The notes: generated by a model from the letters alone, not told the origin. 64,000 bases of DNA from Neoarius graeffei (GCF_027579695.1 NC_083575.1:66439154-66503153), one strand, 5' to 3'. Positions 44,904-56,462 are shown, numbered from the stretch's first letter. A program made the numbers and translations.

Positions 44904-46010
44904 GACGAGGGTTGTTGCTAAAGCCCTGGACGGGACGGGATGGGACATATCACTCAGGCAGTGACCTCCCCACGGTTGTTGCTAAAACTGATGATGTCTT
45001 GTTCCGTCCCAGGTTTTAGTAATTGCCTGAGCCGAGCAGTAATGGCGGAGTACACAGTATGAAGAAAACAGTGAATGAGTGAAGCAGCTGTCTTATTTCT
45101 AAACTGGATATTGCTGCCATCTCGCCCTTACATGGAAGAAGTGAATGAACGGAGAACTGAAAGTCAGATTGTTTCAAAAACAATCGGTCACAAGATCGGC
45201 CTTCAAGAAGCGAGAACACAGACGGGTAAGCTCCAACTCTCCTTTGGATATAAAACAACACATTGTTTACCTGCATTTAGATTAATACATGTAACTTGTA
45301 TTGTGTGTTTAAGTTACCAGTATAAGATGATTTAATTTGCTTCAGAATGTGATTGTCTCAGTTCATCTGATTATTTAATTAGCCTTTTACGTTTTATCAG
45401 TGAAAATGCATGCATGTTGCATAAGTTATAACACCTACCGGTATCTTGTTTTAATGAGAGTCAACCCACAATCAATGAAGTCAAATCAGTCTGAGTTGAG
45501 CAAGTCAGTAACGGTATTTCTTACTTTCACCATAAATTTTTATTGATATGACTTTGGTCTATAGCTGTCAAAGGCCTCGGCCTTAAAACCGGTTCCCGCT
45601 GTGACGTCACACACTCAGGGCTGGCTGGCTCAGCAGGGCAGCTCGAATGCCAACTTTGCAGTCGATTTTAACTCTCAAAAATATATATTTTTTATTCCCA
45701 TTTATGCAGCATACAAGAGTCAAGGATGGAGATACTACCCACTCAGAAATGTATTTAAAAATAAAGGTTCTGCATTTCTGCTTTAAATACTTGAGTTGTG
45801 ATTGTGGCTGTGATCAGGAACAGGTAGGTGTGTGTGTATGTGTGTGATTAGAACTTTGAGAATGGTGAGATGTAGGGTGGATGGGTGCTGTAGCCCATGA
45901 CAGACATATTTGAAAGCCACTGTGAATGCTGGGAAAGGGCATCTTGAGTGCTCGTAGGTGCAGGTGTGACAGACCTTCAAACTATAACTGTTGGCTTGTT
46001 GTTCAATTAT
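44904..46010. other. Intergenic, possible continuation of THAP element
   Basis: Holds two copies of 'ggttgttgctaaa' (44908, 44978) and a possible exon end at 45224 (cagacgggtaag). 45580-45650 has 'cttaaaaccggttcccgctg'. None of this can be assigned firmly. Confidence 0.3.
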
Positions 46011-46014
46011 TTAT

Positions 46015-46586
46015 CTTGAAGCATATTAAGCGCTGCATCAAGAACCATCATTCATCTATAGCTGATATAACTACATGGGCTTAGGATTACTTTGGCAAAC
46101 CTTTGTCAAACACTACAATACAGAGTTACATCCACCAATGCCAGTTAAAACTTTACTGTGCAAAAGTTAGCCTTATGCTAACTGTGTCCAGAAGCGCCAT
46201 CGACTTCTCAGAGCTCGGACGCATCTGGAATGGACCATCACACAGTGGAAATGTATATTGTGGTCAGATGAATCAGTATTCCAGGTCTTTTTTTTTTTTT
46301 GTCAGAAATGGATGCCGTGTGCTCTGGACCAAAGACAAAAAGGACCATCCGGACTGTTACCAGCAACAAGTCCAAAAGCCAGGATCTGTCATGGTATGGG
46401 GTTGTGTCAGTGCTCTTGGCAAAGGTAACTTACACTTCTGTGATAGCAGCATTAATGCAGAAAAGTACACTGAGGTTTTGGAGCAATGTATGCTTTAGAC
46501 CTGTTTGCTGGGGCAAAATAACACCTGAATCGCTTCAGTTCTTGGTGTCTTCAATGTTGTGAGAAATAATGGCAACATTATACATT
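46015..46586 (+). pseudogene. Tc1/mariner transposase remnant
   Basis: Frames contain 'NTTIQSYIHQCQLKLYCAK', then after a frame change 'RNGCRVLWTKDKKDHPDCYQ', 'QQVQKPGSVMVWGCVSALGK' and 'INAEKYTEVLEQCML', matching the transposase at 1446-2579. The catalytic Asp segment reads 'CGQMNQYS' where WSDES is expected. Homopolymer expansion (T12) at 46288 and stops make it dead. Confidence 0.8.
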
Positions 46587-47594
46587 CCCTTACAAAAAAA
46601 GAAGTTTATTCAAGTGTGCTTCTAGTACACTTCTTTTAAACTAAAAATAAGAGGGTATGCTTTCAGTTTACTTTTTATTTACTTATCAGAGATATACTTA
46701 ATAAAGTTATACATAAGTATACTTGGCTTATACTGAAAAGTATATAGAAAAGTCAAAGTATATTAAGCTTATACTTAAACTTTTGATCAAGATATACTTA
46801 ACAAAAGTGTAATAAAGTATTAAAATATTTGTGCCTTATGTTTAAGTGTACTTGCCCTGTAGTTGCGCTTATCCTTTTGATAGAAGCCTATAAAATACTT
46901 CTTTTTCACACATATTGGCTTCTTTGTGATATACAGCAGCATGTTTAAACAAAGCACTTAAGTTGTCTACTGATAGTGTGCATGAGGTAAGGGTTAGGGC
47001 TAGAAAACTAATAGTATATCTAGAAGGGTAATTGCAGTATACTTCAAAACTAAAAAGTGGACTAGATGTATATAACCAGTAACTAATAGTATATTTTCAA
47101 TAGGCTATAAAGTATACTTTTATAAACTAAAAAGTGGACTAGAAGTGTGTAACGAGTAAACCAATAGTATATTTCCAGTATACTACAAAGTATACTTTAG
47201 TAAACAAAAAGTGGACTAGAAGTATAAAACAAGTAAACCCATAGTATATTTCCAGTATACTATGAAGTATGCTTTTGTAAACTAAAGAGTGGACTACAAG
47301 TATAGAACTAGTAAACCATTAGTATGTAAGTTTACTTGTGGTATACTTGCAGTACAAAATAAAAAATATTAGTTGTATACTCAGAGTTTACTTCTCTTAG
47401 ACTTAAAGTATACTTTTTATAAACTAAAAATAGGCCAATTGGGTCCCAAGAAGTATTAGATTAGTTTACTTACAAGTATACAGTAGGTACATTGATATCA
47501 GTATACTTGTTACACAAAAGTATACTTAAGGAAATATACTTTACTTAATATACTTAATAAAATGAACTTGAAGTATACTTCTTTTTGATAAGGG
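46587..47594. mobile_element. Non-autonomous element rich in AGTATACT palindromes
   Basis: Ends CCCTTACAAAAAAAGAAGT and the complement of CCCTTATCAAAAAGAAGTAT. The interior is filled with 'agtatactt' and variants. Four ~77-bp units start near 47053, 47129, 47205 and 47283 ('aaaaagtggactagaagt'). No ORF. Target duplication unclear. Confidence 0.75.
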
Positions 47595-47864
47595 GTGGTA
47601 AGTGCTTTATCATCCCAACTTTTTTTGAAATGTGTTGCAGGAATTGAAATTGATGTTTATTTTGAAAAAAAAAATCATGAAATAAACATCAAATAATGTG
47701 CTGTTGTATTGTTTTGAGTGCAATACAGGTCAAACATTATTTATAAATCAGTTTTTATTTTTAATTTCAATTTCAACAAACTGTACCAACTTTTTCTGAT
47801 TTGTAAATCAGAAAAGGGCAGCAGGCAATTGTATTCTTTCGAGAGCATCTCACATCTTGAAATA

Positions 47865-49464
47865 CAGTGGTGCTTGAAGGTTTGTGAAACCTTTAGAATT
47901 TTCTATATTTCTGCATAAATATGACCTCAAACATCATCAGATTTTCACACAAGTCCTAAAAGTAGATAAAGAGAACCCAGTTAAACAAATGAGACAAAAA
48001 TATTATACTTGGTCATTTATTTATTGAGGAAAATGATCCAATATTACATATCTGTGAGTGGCAAAAGTATGTGAACCTCTAGGATTAGCAGTTAATTTGA
48101 AGGTGAAATTAGAGTCAGGTGTTTTCAATCAATGGGATGACAATCAGGTGTGAGTGGGCACCCTGTTTTATTTAAAGAACAAGGATCTATCAAAGTCTGA
48201 TCTTCACAACATGTTTGTGGAAGTGTATCATGGCACGAACAAAGGAGATTTCTGAGGACCTCAGAAAAAGTGTTGTTGATGCTCATCAGGCTGGAAAAGG
48301 TTACAAAACCATCTCTAAAGAGTTTGGACTCCACCAATCCACAGTCAGACAAATTTGTGTACAAATGGAGGAAATTCAAGACCATGGTTACCCTCCCCAG
48401 GAGTGGTCGACCAACAAAGATCACTCCAAGAGCAAGATGTGTAATAGTCGATGAGGTCACAAAGGGCCCCAGGGTAACTTCTAAGCAACTGAAGGCCTCT
48501 CTTACATTGGCTAATGTTCAGGAGTCCACCATCAGAACACTGAACAACAATGGTGTGCATGGCAGGGTTGCAAAGAGAAAGCCACTGCTCTCCAAAAAGA
48601 ACATTGCTGCTTGTCTGCAGTTTGCTAAAGATCACGTGGACAAGCCACAAGGCTATTGGAAAAATGTTTTGTGGACGGATGAGACCAAAATAGAACTTTT
48701 TGGTTTAAATGAGAAGCATTATGTTTGGAGAAAGGAAAACACTGCATTCCAGCATAAGAACCTTATCCCATCTGTGAAACATGGTGGTGGTAGCATCATG
48801 GTTTGGGCCTGTTTTGTTGCATCTGGGCCAGGACAGCTTGCCATCATTGATGGAACAATGAATTCTGAATTATACCAGCGAATTCTAAAGGAAAATGTCA
48901 GGACATCTGTCCATGAACTGAATCTCAAGAGAAGGTGGGTCATGCAACAAGACAATGACCCTAAGCACACAAGTTGTTCTACCAAAGAATGGTTAAAGAA
49001 GAATAAAGTTAATGTTTTGGAATGGGCAAGTCAAAGTCCTGACCTTAATCCAATCGAAATGTTGTGGAAGGACCTGAAGCGAGCATTTCATGTGAAGAAA
49101 CCCACCAACATCCCAGAGTTGAAGCTGTTCTGTACGGAGGAATGGGCTAAAATTCCTCCAAGCCAGTGTGCAGGACTGATCAACAGTTACCGGAAATGTT
49201 TAGTTGCAGTTATTGCTGCACAAGGGTGTCACACCACATACTGAAAGCAAAGGTTCACATACTTTTGCCACTCACAGATATGTAATATTGGATCATTTTC
49301 CTCAATAAAGAAATGGCCAAGTATAATATTTTTGTCTTGTTTGTTTAACTGGGTTCTCTTTATCTACTTTTAGGACTTGTGTGAAAATCTGATGATGTTT
49401 TAGGTCATATTTATGCAGAAATATAGAAAATTCAAAAGGGTTCACAAATTTTCAAGCACCACTG
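47865..49464 (+). mobile_element. Tc1-like IR/DR element, copy 4 (best preserved)
   Basis: TA at 47863-47864 and 49465-49466; ends CAGTGGTGCTTGAAGGTT and complement. V-SINE sequence begins at the right TA as in copy 3, and an inverted half copy follows at 49606. Confidence 0.93.
48230..49244 (+). pseudogene. Tc1-like transposase of copy 4, nearly intact
   Basis: M at 48230 'MARTKEISEDLRKSVVDAHQ', HTH 'GKGYKTISKEFGLHQSTVRQ', then a single extra base at about 48352. From there the frame is open to TGA at 49242: 'KWRKFKTMVTLPRSGRPTKI', 'NNGVHGRVAKRKPLLSKKN', catalytic Asp in 'VLWTDETKIELFGLNEKHYV', 'HGGGSIMVWACFVASGPGQL', second Asp in '[13 protein letters not shown]', Glu in '[15 protein letters not shown]'. 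All three catalytic residues are present (DD34E spacing expected). A few codons are lost around 48520-48537 compared with copy 1. Confidence 0.92.
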
Positions 49465-49605
49465 TAGGTGTGAATGTGAGTGTGAATGTTTATGTGTCAG
49501 CCCTGCGATGATCTGGCGACTTGTCCAGGGTGTACCCCACCTCTCACCCATAGTCAGCTGGGATAGGCACCAGCTTGCCTGCGACCCTGCACAGGATAAG
49601 CGGTC
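49465..49605 (+). repeat. V-SINE tail fragment between two Tc1 pieces
   Basis: Starts 'taggtgtgaatgtgagtgtg' at the right TA of copy 4 and stops at 'cacaggataagcgg', where an inverted Tc1 half copy begins. Confidence 0.9.
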
Positions 49606-50107
49606 CATTTGTACACAATCTGTCTGACTGTGGATTGGAGGAGTCCAAACTCTTTAGAGATGGTTTTGTAACCTTTTCCAGCCTGACGAGCATCAACAAC
49701 GCTTTTTCTGAGGTCCTCAGAAATCTCCTTTGCTTGTGCCATGATACACTTCCACAAACATGTGTTGTGAAGATCAGACTTTGATAGATCCCTGTTTTTT
49801 AAATAAAACAGGGTGCCCACTCACACCTGATTGTCATCCCATTGATTGAAAACACCTGACTCTAATTTCACCTTCAAATTAATTGCTAATTCTAGAGGTT
49901 CGCATACTTTTGCCACTCACAGATATGTATTGGATCATTTTCCTCAATAAATAAATGACCAAGTATAATATTTTGGTCTCATTTGTTTAACTGGGTTCTC
50001 TTTATCTACTTTTAGGGCTTGTGTGAAAATCTGATGATGTTTTAGGTCATATTTATGCAAAAATATAGAAAATTTTAAAGGGTTCCCAAACTTTCAGACA
50101 CCACTGT
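49606..50107 (-). mobile_element. Inverted 5' half of the same Tc1 family
   Basis: On the minus strand: TIR from 50107 (cagtggtgtctgaaag), 5' part, then the start 'MAQAKEISEDLRKSVVDARQ' (at 49742) through 'LLQSTVRQIVYKW'. It is cut there by the SINE fragment. A TA follows the outer TIR. Confidence 0.92.
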
Positions 50108-50776
50108 AATACATGGCGTTATTCCCCAGTGTTCTCAAGGTTCTCCTCAAACATGAGAAGAGAAAGTCCTTAGTGTGGCTTCACACATATACACACACTT
50201 GGATTTTGAAAACGACATTTCTAATGGCCACAATGCCCAGACTGTTTTGGTGAGAGGTTTCAAATATGTTGAAAGTTTGTTCACTTTGTTTGTGCATTAG
50301 TGTCATAGGTTGCCTCTGTAGCCCTGGTCATTATTAAATTCAAATACATGTAATTATTTTTCTCATCACTTTCAGTGGAGTCCAACATGAAAGTATATGG
50401 AAGAAAGCTTGGATACAGAGACAGGGTTACACTGAGTAATCAGGTTACAGCTTCTTTCTCTCACATCCTCCCCCCCTGTACGGAAATGTGAGCCACCGAG
50501 TGCATTCATTCACATGCTTGAGAGGGAGACAAGAGGATTAGAGAAGCCTCTTTGAGATGATTTAAAAAAATGTTAACTCTAATTTTGTAACAAAACAAAT
50601 GTGGCTAAGACAAACGTAGACAAAAATGGTTGTTAAACTTCTGTCATTATTACAGTTTATAATTAACATTAGATATTAAAGGAAGTTTAGAGTTATTGAT
50701 TCAATTAGTAAACTATATTAAATGCCAAATGTAATGGCTGAGGTGTGGATTTATACATCTTAAGGATATAATACAC
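50108..50776. other. Intergenic, no feature recognised
   Basis: No supportable gene or repeat. Confidence 0.4.
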
Positions 50777-51306
50777 ATTATTCTATTCACATTCACTGGC
50801 TATGAGCAATCACACACTCTGATTGGCTACTCTACTCCTAGGATATCAGCTCATATACCATGAGTAGAGAAAAACAAAATGGCAGGGTGTGTTGTTCAAC
50901 TGAGGATGAAATAAAAACTCTACTTGAAGACAAAACCCAAAAAAATACAAAAAAGGAACAAAACATGGAATGAAAATATTTGATGGTAAGAACGTATCTT
51001 TTTTATTTTTCAAGAATTATTATTATTATAGCATTTTTCACAAATTGCTACTGTCATTTCGCTGGTTTGTTTACATTCTAAGCAGAAATTATTTTGTCAG
51101 ATGTTTTGTATAAAGTTTTTATTTATCGAATTTGCAAAAAATAAAAATAATAAAAATGTTCTGTTTCTCAAAATCCAGTGAATTTGGATAGAATAAAACA
51201 GTTATTCCACTCAATCTCGTCGTACAGGGCTTATAGCCAACTCGGTGCTACGCGCCTCATCGGCTATCAGCTCATGTATGACTTGATTTCATGGAATAAC
51301 TGTTAA
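50777..51306 (+). mobile_element. 523-bp repeat with inverted modules, copy B
   Basis: Same order of parts as at 15393, including the donor-like 'gatggtaagaacgtatc' and the right-hand hairpin module. The ATG-led frame is degraded here ('MAGCVV'-like). No clear target duplication. Confidence 0.65.
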
Positions 51307-51662
51307 ATATATACAAGAAATATTCTAAAACATGAGAAAAATTCCTATTCCTATTTTAAAAAATTCCTATACTGTAATAGTGCAGATGTTATCAGTGGTC
51401 AGTTTTCAGATATCCTCTTGTATCCTCCCTCAAATTGAGTCCTGGATATTATTCAGTATTTAAATGAGTTCAGTAGTCATAGTACAGTAATGTACTAATG
51501 TACCTTAGCAGTCAATATGTTCATGTGTGTGTTTGTTTTTTCATCACAGTAAAATAGTAAAAGTGGTGTAGTAGAGAATAGACATTAGACCTTCTCATGA
51601 AAACATTAAAAGTACAGATTTTATCATCACTGTGTGCCCAGGAAAGAAATATTATATTCATT
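51307..51662. other. Intergenic, no feature recognised
   Basis: No supportable gene or repeat. Confidence 0.4.
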
Positions 51663-51674
51663 ACATGTCCTCAC

Positions 51675-52047
51675 CGGCACGGTGGTGTAGTGGTTAGCGC
51701 TGTCGCCTCACAGCAAGAAGGTCCGGGTTCGAGCCCCGTGGCCAACGAGGGCCTTTCTGTGCTGAGTTTGCATGTTCTCCTCATGTCCACGTGGGTTTCC
51801 TCCGGGTGCTCCGGTTTCCCCCACAGTCCAAAGACATGCAGGTTAGGTTAACTGGTGACTCTAAATTGACCGTAGGTGTGAATGTGAGTGTGAATGGTTG
51901 TCTGTGTCTATGTGTCGGCCCTGTGATGACCTGGCGACTTGTCCAGGGTGTACCCCACCTTTCACCCGTAGTCAGCTGGGATAGGCTCCAGCTTGCCTGC
52001 GACCCTGTAGAAGGATAAAGCGGCTAGAGATAATGAGATGAGATGAG
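51675..52047 (+). repeat. V-SINE, full length, 12-bp TSD
   Basis: Target duplication acatgtcctcac at 51663-51674 and 52048-52059. Box A and B intact, gatga tail. Confidence 0.96.
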
Positions 52048-52059
52048 ACATGTCCTCAC

Positions 52060-52385
52060 ATATAACCTTTCCATTTCAGTTGATCTGAAGTACATCGTTT
52101 TATGTTCCTTAAATGCTTGGCCTTAATATAGGGTTCACTGAGGCAACGCAAAAAGGATGAAAGGGTTAGTCGGGTGTTCAGCTGAGAGTCACACACCGCG
52201 CATACTTCATAAATGTTTCATCAGAAGTACTCAGACCTCCCCAGTGGATTGCTGCACACACTTAAGTAGTCTGAGAACAGCTGTAAATGGGAAAGTGGAA
52301 GTGAAAGTGGGAAAGTTTAACATTTAATTACTTATGTGCCTACAAATTGTGCGCTCACAAGATCAAAAGATTAATTAAGTTTAAA
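52060..52385. other. Intergenic, no feature recognised
   Basis: No supportable gene or repeat. Confidence 0.4.
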
Positions 52386-52387
52386 TA

Positions 52388-53904
52388 CCGTAAAATACCA
52401 AATAATAGCCGAGTTCCAATTAACCGCCGAGTTCCCTTTAACGGCCGGGTGTACGCGTGTGTTGTGACAAATAAAGGCCGGTTCCGAATACTCGCCGGGG
52501 TCTAAAAAAAAAAAAAAAAAAGCGTCCGAACGTTCTATCTAGAATCTTGAGGCCCAGCACTTTTCTGGTTTTCTGGTGTTTAAACGATTTTGCATTGCAT
52601 AGTTTTCTACCGAAACAATATGAATGAATGAATGAATGAATGAATGAATGAAATTATTTCTATAATACTGTTTACAACATTTTGTTACGTGATAATAAAC
52701 ATGCCATTTCAATGTTATAATCTTGGTCTACCGTAATATTTCTTGAGGAATGCAACTCCGTAACTTTTGACAGATGTCTTAGCCAATTACGTTTGACATG
52801 GGTGTGTGGGATATCACTTACGTCATCGAATGAGGAATACCCCTTTGGGGTATTCACCCAACGAAAACCAGCGTGTGTGGTGACATTGAGGACTGCGGGT
52901 TTCCAAGATTGGACTGCTGCTTCTGTTAAACGACCTAAATTGCCGAATGCATGCGTCAAAGCACACACTGAGTTTTATTAAAGACCTTATACCATTTCAC
53001 TTGCCCTTACCCATTCGGATCTGGAAGACGCTTTACAAAAAAGGTGAGAGCGTTCTAACATGCATTTCAGTCTGCTCGCGGCCAATCTAATCCAAGCGGC
53101 CTTTTCAACAAGTAATCTGTCGTGCAAGTTGGGCAGAAGCACGCGTCAGGCAGGCAACATGTAGGCCTACAAGTCAGTAACCTATTCAACTAACTTTCAT
53201 CCGAACTTTAAGTTTTCTACGGGGTCGAGCCACCGTACCAACTCACTCGGGGAATAGGCTCATATCGGCCAAATAGGGAGACGTCTTGGAGAGAAACGTG
53301 AGAATGCAAGATGACAGTATGTAGCCACTGCAGGTCACTTATTTTTCAGCATAAGAAAAAACCCTTTGGTTTGACACTTCGCACCCTAATTATGTTGCTT
53401 CAACGTCGCGCCCTCCATGCAATTTCAGATTGACAGACATCGCGAAGCGCAAAGGGTGGAGGCTGCATGGGTGAGGGTGATAGCAAGTGACCATAACTTT
53501 GCAGAGTAATTAAATCACAGTGCTGCGCACAGACAATAGTGTGGTTTCTTGATTATTTTGTAAAGCATGCACTTAACTAGTCATTAACAGGAAAAGGTGT
53601 GTGATTTATCCTTTATCCACCCCGACTGTGCCATGCGAAGATGCATTCTGCGTCTTCAAAATTCCCCGAAGTCGGCACCGTGCTATCTGTAATCTAACTC
53701 TAAACAAACTGTAAGTTATACTGGTTAAAAGTAGGCCTATCTGAGAATGATTTTTTCCCCGTTTTGAGGTAGATTTTGGGGAAGGTGTTTGTGAAGAAGG
53801 AATTAATCGCCTGTTCCAAATAGCCGCCTAGTCTCTAATACGCGCCGGGTCTCTTACGCGATTGAGACAAATAATAGCCCGGGCTATTATTTGGTATTTT
53901 ACGG
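52388..53904. mobile_element. DNA transposon with CCGTAAAATACC ends, TA flanked, no transposase
   Basis: TIRs CCGTAAAATACCAAATAATA and complement (tattatttggtattttacgg) with TA at 52386-52387 and 53905-53906. Iterated 'gccg'/'gccgg' motifs spaced by one to two helical turns occur near both ends. A (GAAT)n run lies at 52619-52652 and an A18 tract at 52504. A minus-strand frame of 98 codons (52672-52968) has no recognisable domain. A pogo-like origin is possible but unproved. Confidence 0.8.
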
Positions 53905-53911
53905 TATATAC

Positions 53912-54318
53912 ACTGATCAACCATAAACTTAAAACCACTGACAGGTGAAGTGAATAATATTATCTCATAAAAGCACACCTGTCATTGGGTGGGATATATT
54001 AGGCAACAAGTGAACAGTCAGTTCTCAAAGTTGATGTATTGGATGATGAAAAAATGGGCAAGTGTAAGGATCTGAGATACTCTGACAAGGGACAAGTTGT
54101 GATGGTTAGTTGACTGGGCCTGAGCATCTCCAAAATAGCAGGGCTTGTGGGATGTTCCCGGTATGCAGTGGGTAGTACCGAACAAAAGTGGTCCAAGGAA
54201 AGACAACCGGTGAACTGGCAACAGGGTCATGTGTGCCCAAGGCTCATTGATGCATGTGGGGAGCAAAGGCTAGCCCGTCTGGTCTGATCCCACAGAAGAG
54301 CTACTGTTGCGCAAAATA
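53912..54318 (+). pseudogene. Tc1/mariner-like transposase 5' remnant
   Basis: Starts at the TIR-like 'actgatcaaccataaactta'. M at 54054 gives 'MGKCKDLRYSDKGQVVMV', a stop, then 'LGLSISKIAGLVGCSRYAVG', 'KWSKERQPVNWQQGHVCPRL' and 'GEQRLARLV-stop-SHRRATV'. This is the HTH and start of the linker of a known fish IS630-type family. The catalytic part is absent. Confidence 0.82.
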
Positions 54319-54918
54319 TTTAGTGGCCCTAAGCAACATCCTTCTCCATCTTTCAGGGTCTGCTTCTACGTCACAGTGGACCAGCGCAGATACATGAAAT
54401 ATAGACACACTTTATTACAAACTTCAGTTCTTATTCATCATCTTACCTGCTGTCATAATATAGATCACACCACATCAATATCTTGCATTATTTATTTAAG
54501 CCAAAACTGAAACTGTGATGAATACCAAATGGGTAACTAAATAGATAAATGTAGAAGATGAAAGGCAGAAGAGAGACTTCAGTAAAAAGAAAAAAGCCCT
54601 ATATGTGATTTTTTTAAAGGGAAAAAAATTATTTATATGGCTATATATTACACTGTAAAAAATTTTATGGGCGGGTGTTGATTGAACATAGATTTTACAT
54701 ATCATTTGACTCAGAAATGTAATTTTCACTTACAACCAACTAAACCAGGTTGGCCTAATACACTTTCTCTCATTGTGATATCATGTTGAGCTATCAAGAA
54801 TTTTAACATCCAAATATCAAAGATATCCTTGTTGATAGAACTAGCTGCAACCTGTTGCAACGCTGCATGTTGGTATCCTTGTTGGTAGAACCAATGACGC
54901 ATATATACACGTGCTGTA
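54319..54918. other. Intergenic; isolated MITE-like end
   Basis: An isolated 'cactgtaaaaaattttat' at 54651 resembles the end of the palindromic element that follows. Otherwise nothing. Confidence 0.4.
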
Positions 54919-54919
54919 T

Positions 54920-55328
54920 CACTGTAAAAAAAAAAAGTGACCATCTCAACTTAAATTTTCTAGGCAACATGATGCAAGAGAATTTTGTGTTCAGATGGTC
55001 AACAACAAAAGGTAAGTTGGTTGAACTCAAATTTAAACACGAAAATCCTTCTTAAGTCAACAAGGATTTCTGAGTTGAAATTTGAGTTCAACCAACGTAC
55101 TATTTGTTGTTGACCATCTCAACTCAAAATTCTCTTGCATCATGTTGCCTAGAAAATTCTAGTTTACTCAACCTGTCTCAATTACTGTTGACCTAACAAG
55201 GATTTCTGAGTTTAAATTTGAGTTCAGCCAACTTACCTTTTGGTGTTGACCATCTCAACACAAAATTCTCTTGCATCATGTTGCCTAGAAAATTTAAGTT
55301 GAGATGGTCACTTTTTTTTTTTACAGTG
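54920..55328. mobile_element. Palindromic MITE with a repeated arm
   Basis: Ends CACTGTAAAAAAAAAAAGTG and complement; TA at right (55329-55330), left TA degraded. A ~85-bp unit ('tctaggcaacatgatgcaag') occurs once forward and twice inverted (starting near 55080 and 55207). Confidence 0.9.
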
Positions 55329-55418
55329 TAGGTCATTCTCCACCATTTTAACGCCACTTTAGTCTAAGGTGAATTAAACCCCTTTTAATTCATAATAGTG
55401 AAAACATAACACTGACTG

Positions 55419-55790
55419 GGCGGCACAGTGGTGTAATGGTTAGCACTGTCACCTCACAGCAAGAAGGTAGTGGGTTCGAGCCCAGCGGCCAGCAAGGGCC
55501 TTTCTGTGTGGAGTTTGCATGTTCTCCCTGTGTCTGTGTGAGTTTCCTCCGGGTGCTCCGGTTTCCCCCACAGTTCAAAGACATGCAGGTTAGGTTAATT
55601 GGTGGCTCTAAATTGACCGTAGGTCTGAACGTGAGTGTGAATGGTTGTTTGTCTCTGTGTCAGCCCTGTGATGACCTGGCGACTTGTCCAGGGTGTACCC
55701 CGCCTCTCGCCCATAGTCAGCTGGGATAGGCTCCAGCTTGCCTGCGACCCTGTAGAACAGGATAAGCGGCTACAGATAATGGATGGATGG
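55419..55790 (+). repeat. V-SINE, full length, 13-bp TSD
   Basis: Target duplication ataacactgactg at 55406-55418 and 55791-55803. (tgga)n tail type. Confidence 0.96.
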
Positions 55791-55803
55791 ATAACACTGA
55801 CTG

Positions 55804-56462
55804 CCATAAAATATTTTATTAGTAATAAGTGGCATATCAGGACATTGATTTGTTTGATTTTGTAGTCAGAGTGAGAATATTTGGCACAGTGAGAACACAC
55901 ACTCCGCTTAGACTGTTGTTATAGCTTCCACACAAGTTCAAACGAAGGACACATATTAATGTAACAGTGTGTTTGAGTTTCAGTTCTCACCCCCTGCTCG
56001 GCCTCCTGCCTGACCCCCTGCAAACAAAGCCATAAAACACTCTATACAACTTCATTACATTTAAATGAGCAGACTGAACCCCCACTGACTCCTACATGCA
56101 TGTTGTTTGCACATCTGTCATTCTGACACTTCAATATTTAATTAGTGTTAAATCAGTGATCAATAATGAAAATCTGAAGCGATCCAAAACACCAAAGAGT
56201 AACAGTTTAAAAGGAACTCTGTGGCAAGACTGATAAATAAGGAAAAACACGATAGGCCGTACTGCTATACGAAAGTACTGCACGTGGGGATCCTGCACAA
56301 TGTGCAAATGGAGTACCACTAACGTCCCAAAGTGACAAGTTAGTTCCTGTTTTCACCGATATTTTTCTTCTTCACCCATCCAGTGTGTTCTGGGTTGGGT
56401 CCCTTTCTTAGAGTTTCTTGGCTCAGTAAATACAACCAGCTAGCCACTCCTCTACTACACTG
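55804..56462. other. Intergenic, no feature recognised
   Basis: No supportable gene or repeat. Confidence 0.4.

Larger units (their letters stand above)
46015..47815 (+). mobile_element. Decayed Tc1/mariner-like element, split
   Basis: Transposase remnant at 46015-46586 and a 3' end at 47596-47815 containing 'atcccaactttttttgaaat' and the TIR-like 'ctgtaccaactttttctga'. A 1-kb element (46587-47594) sits between them. Confidence 0.7.
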
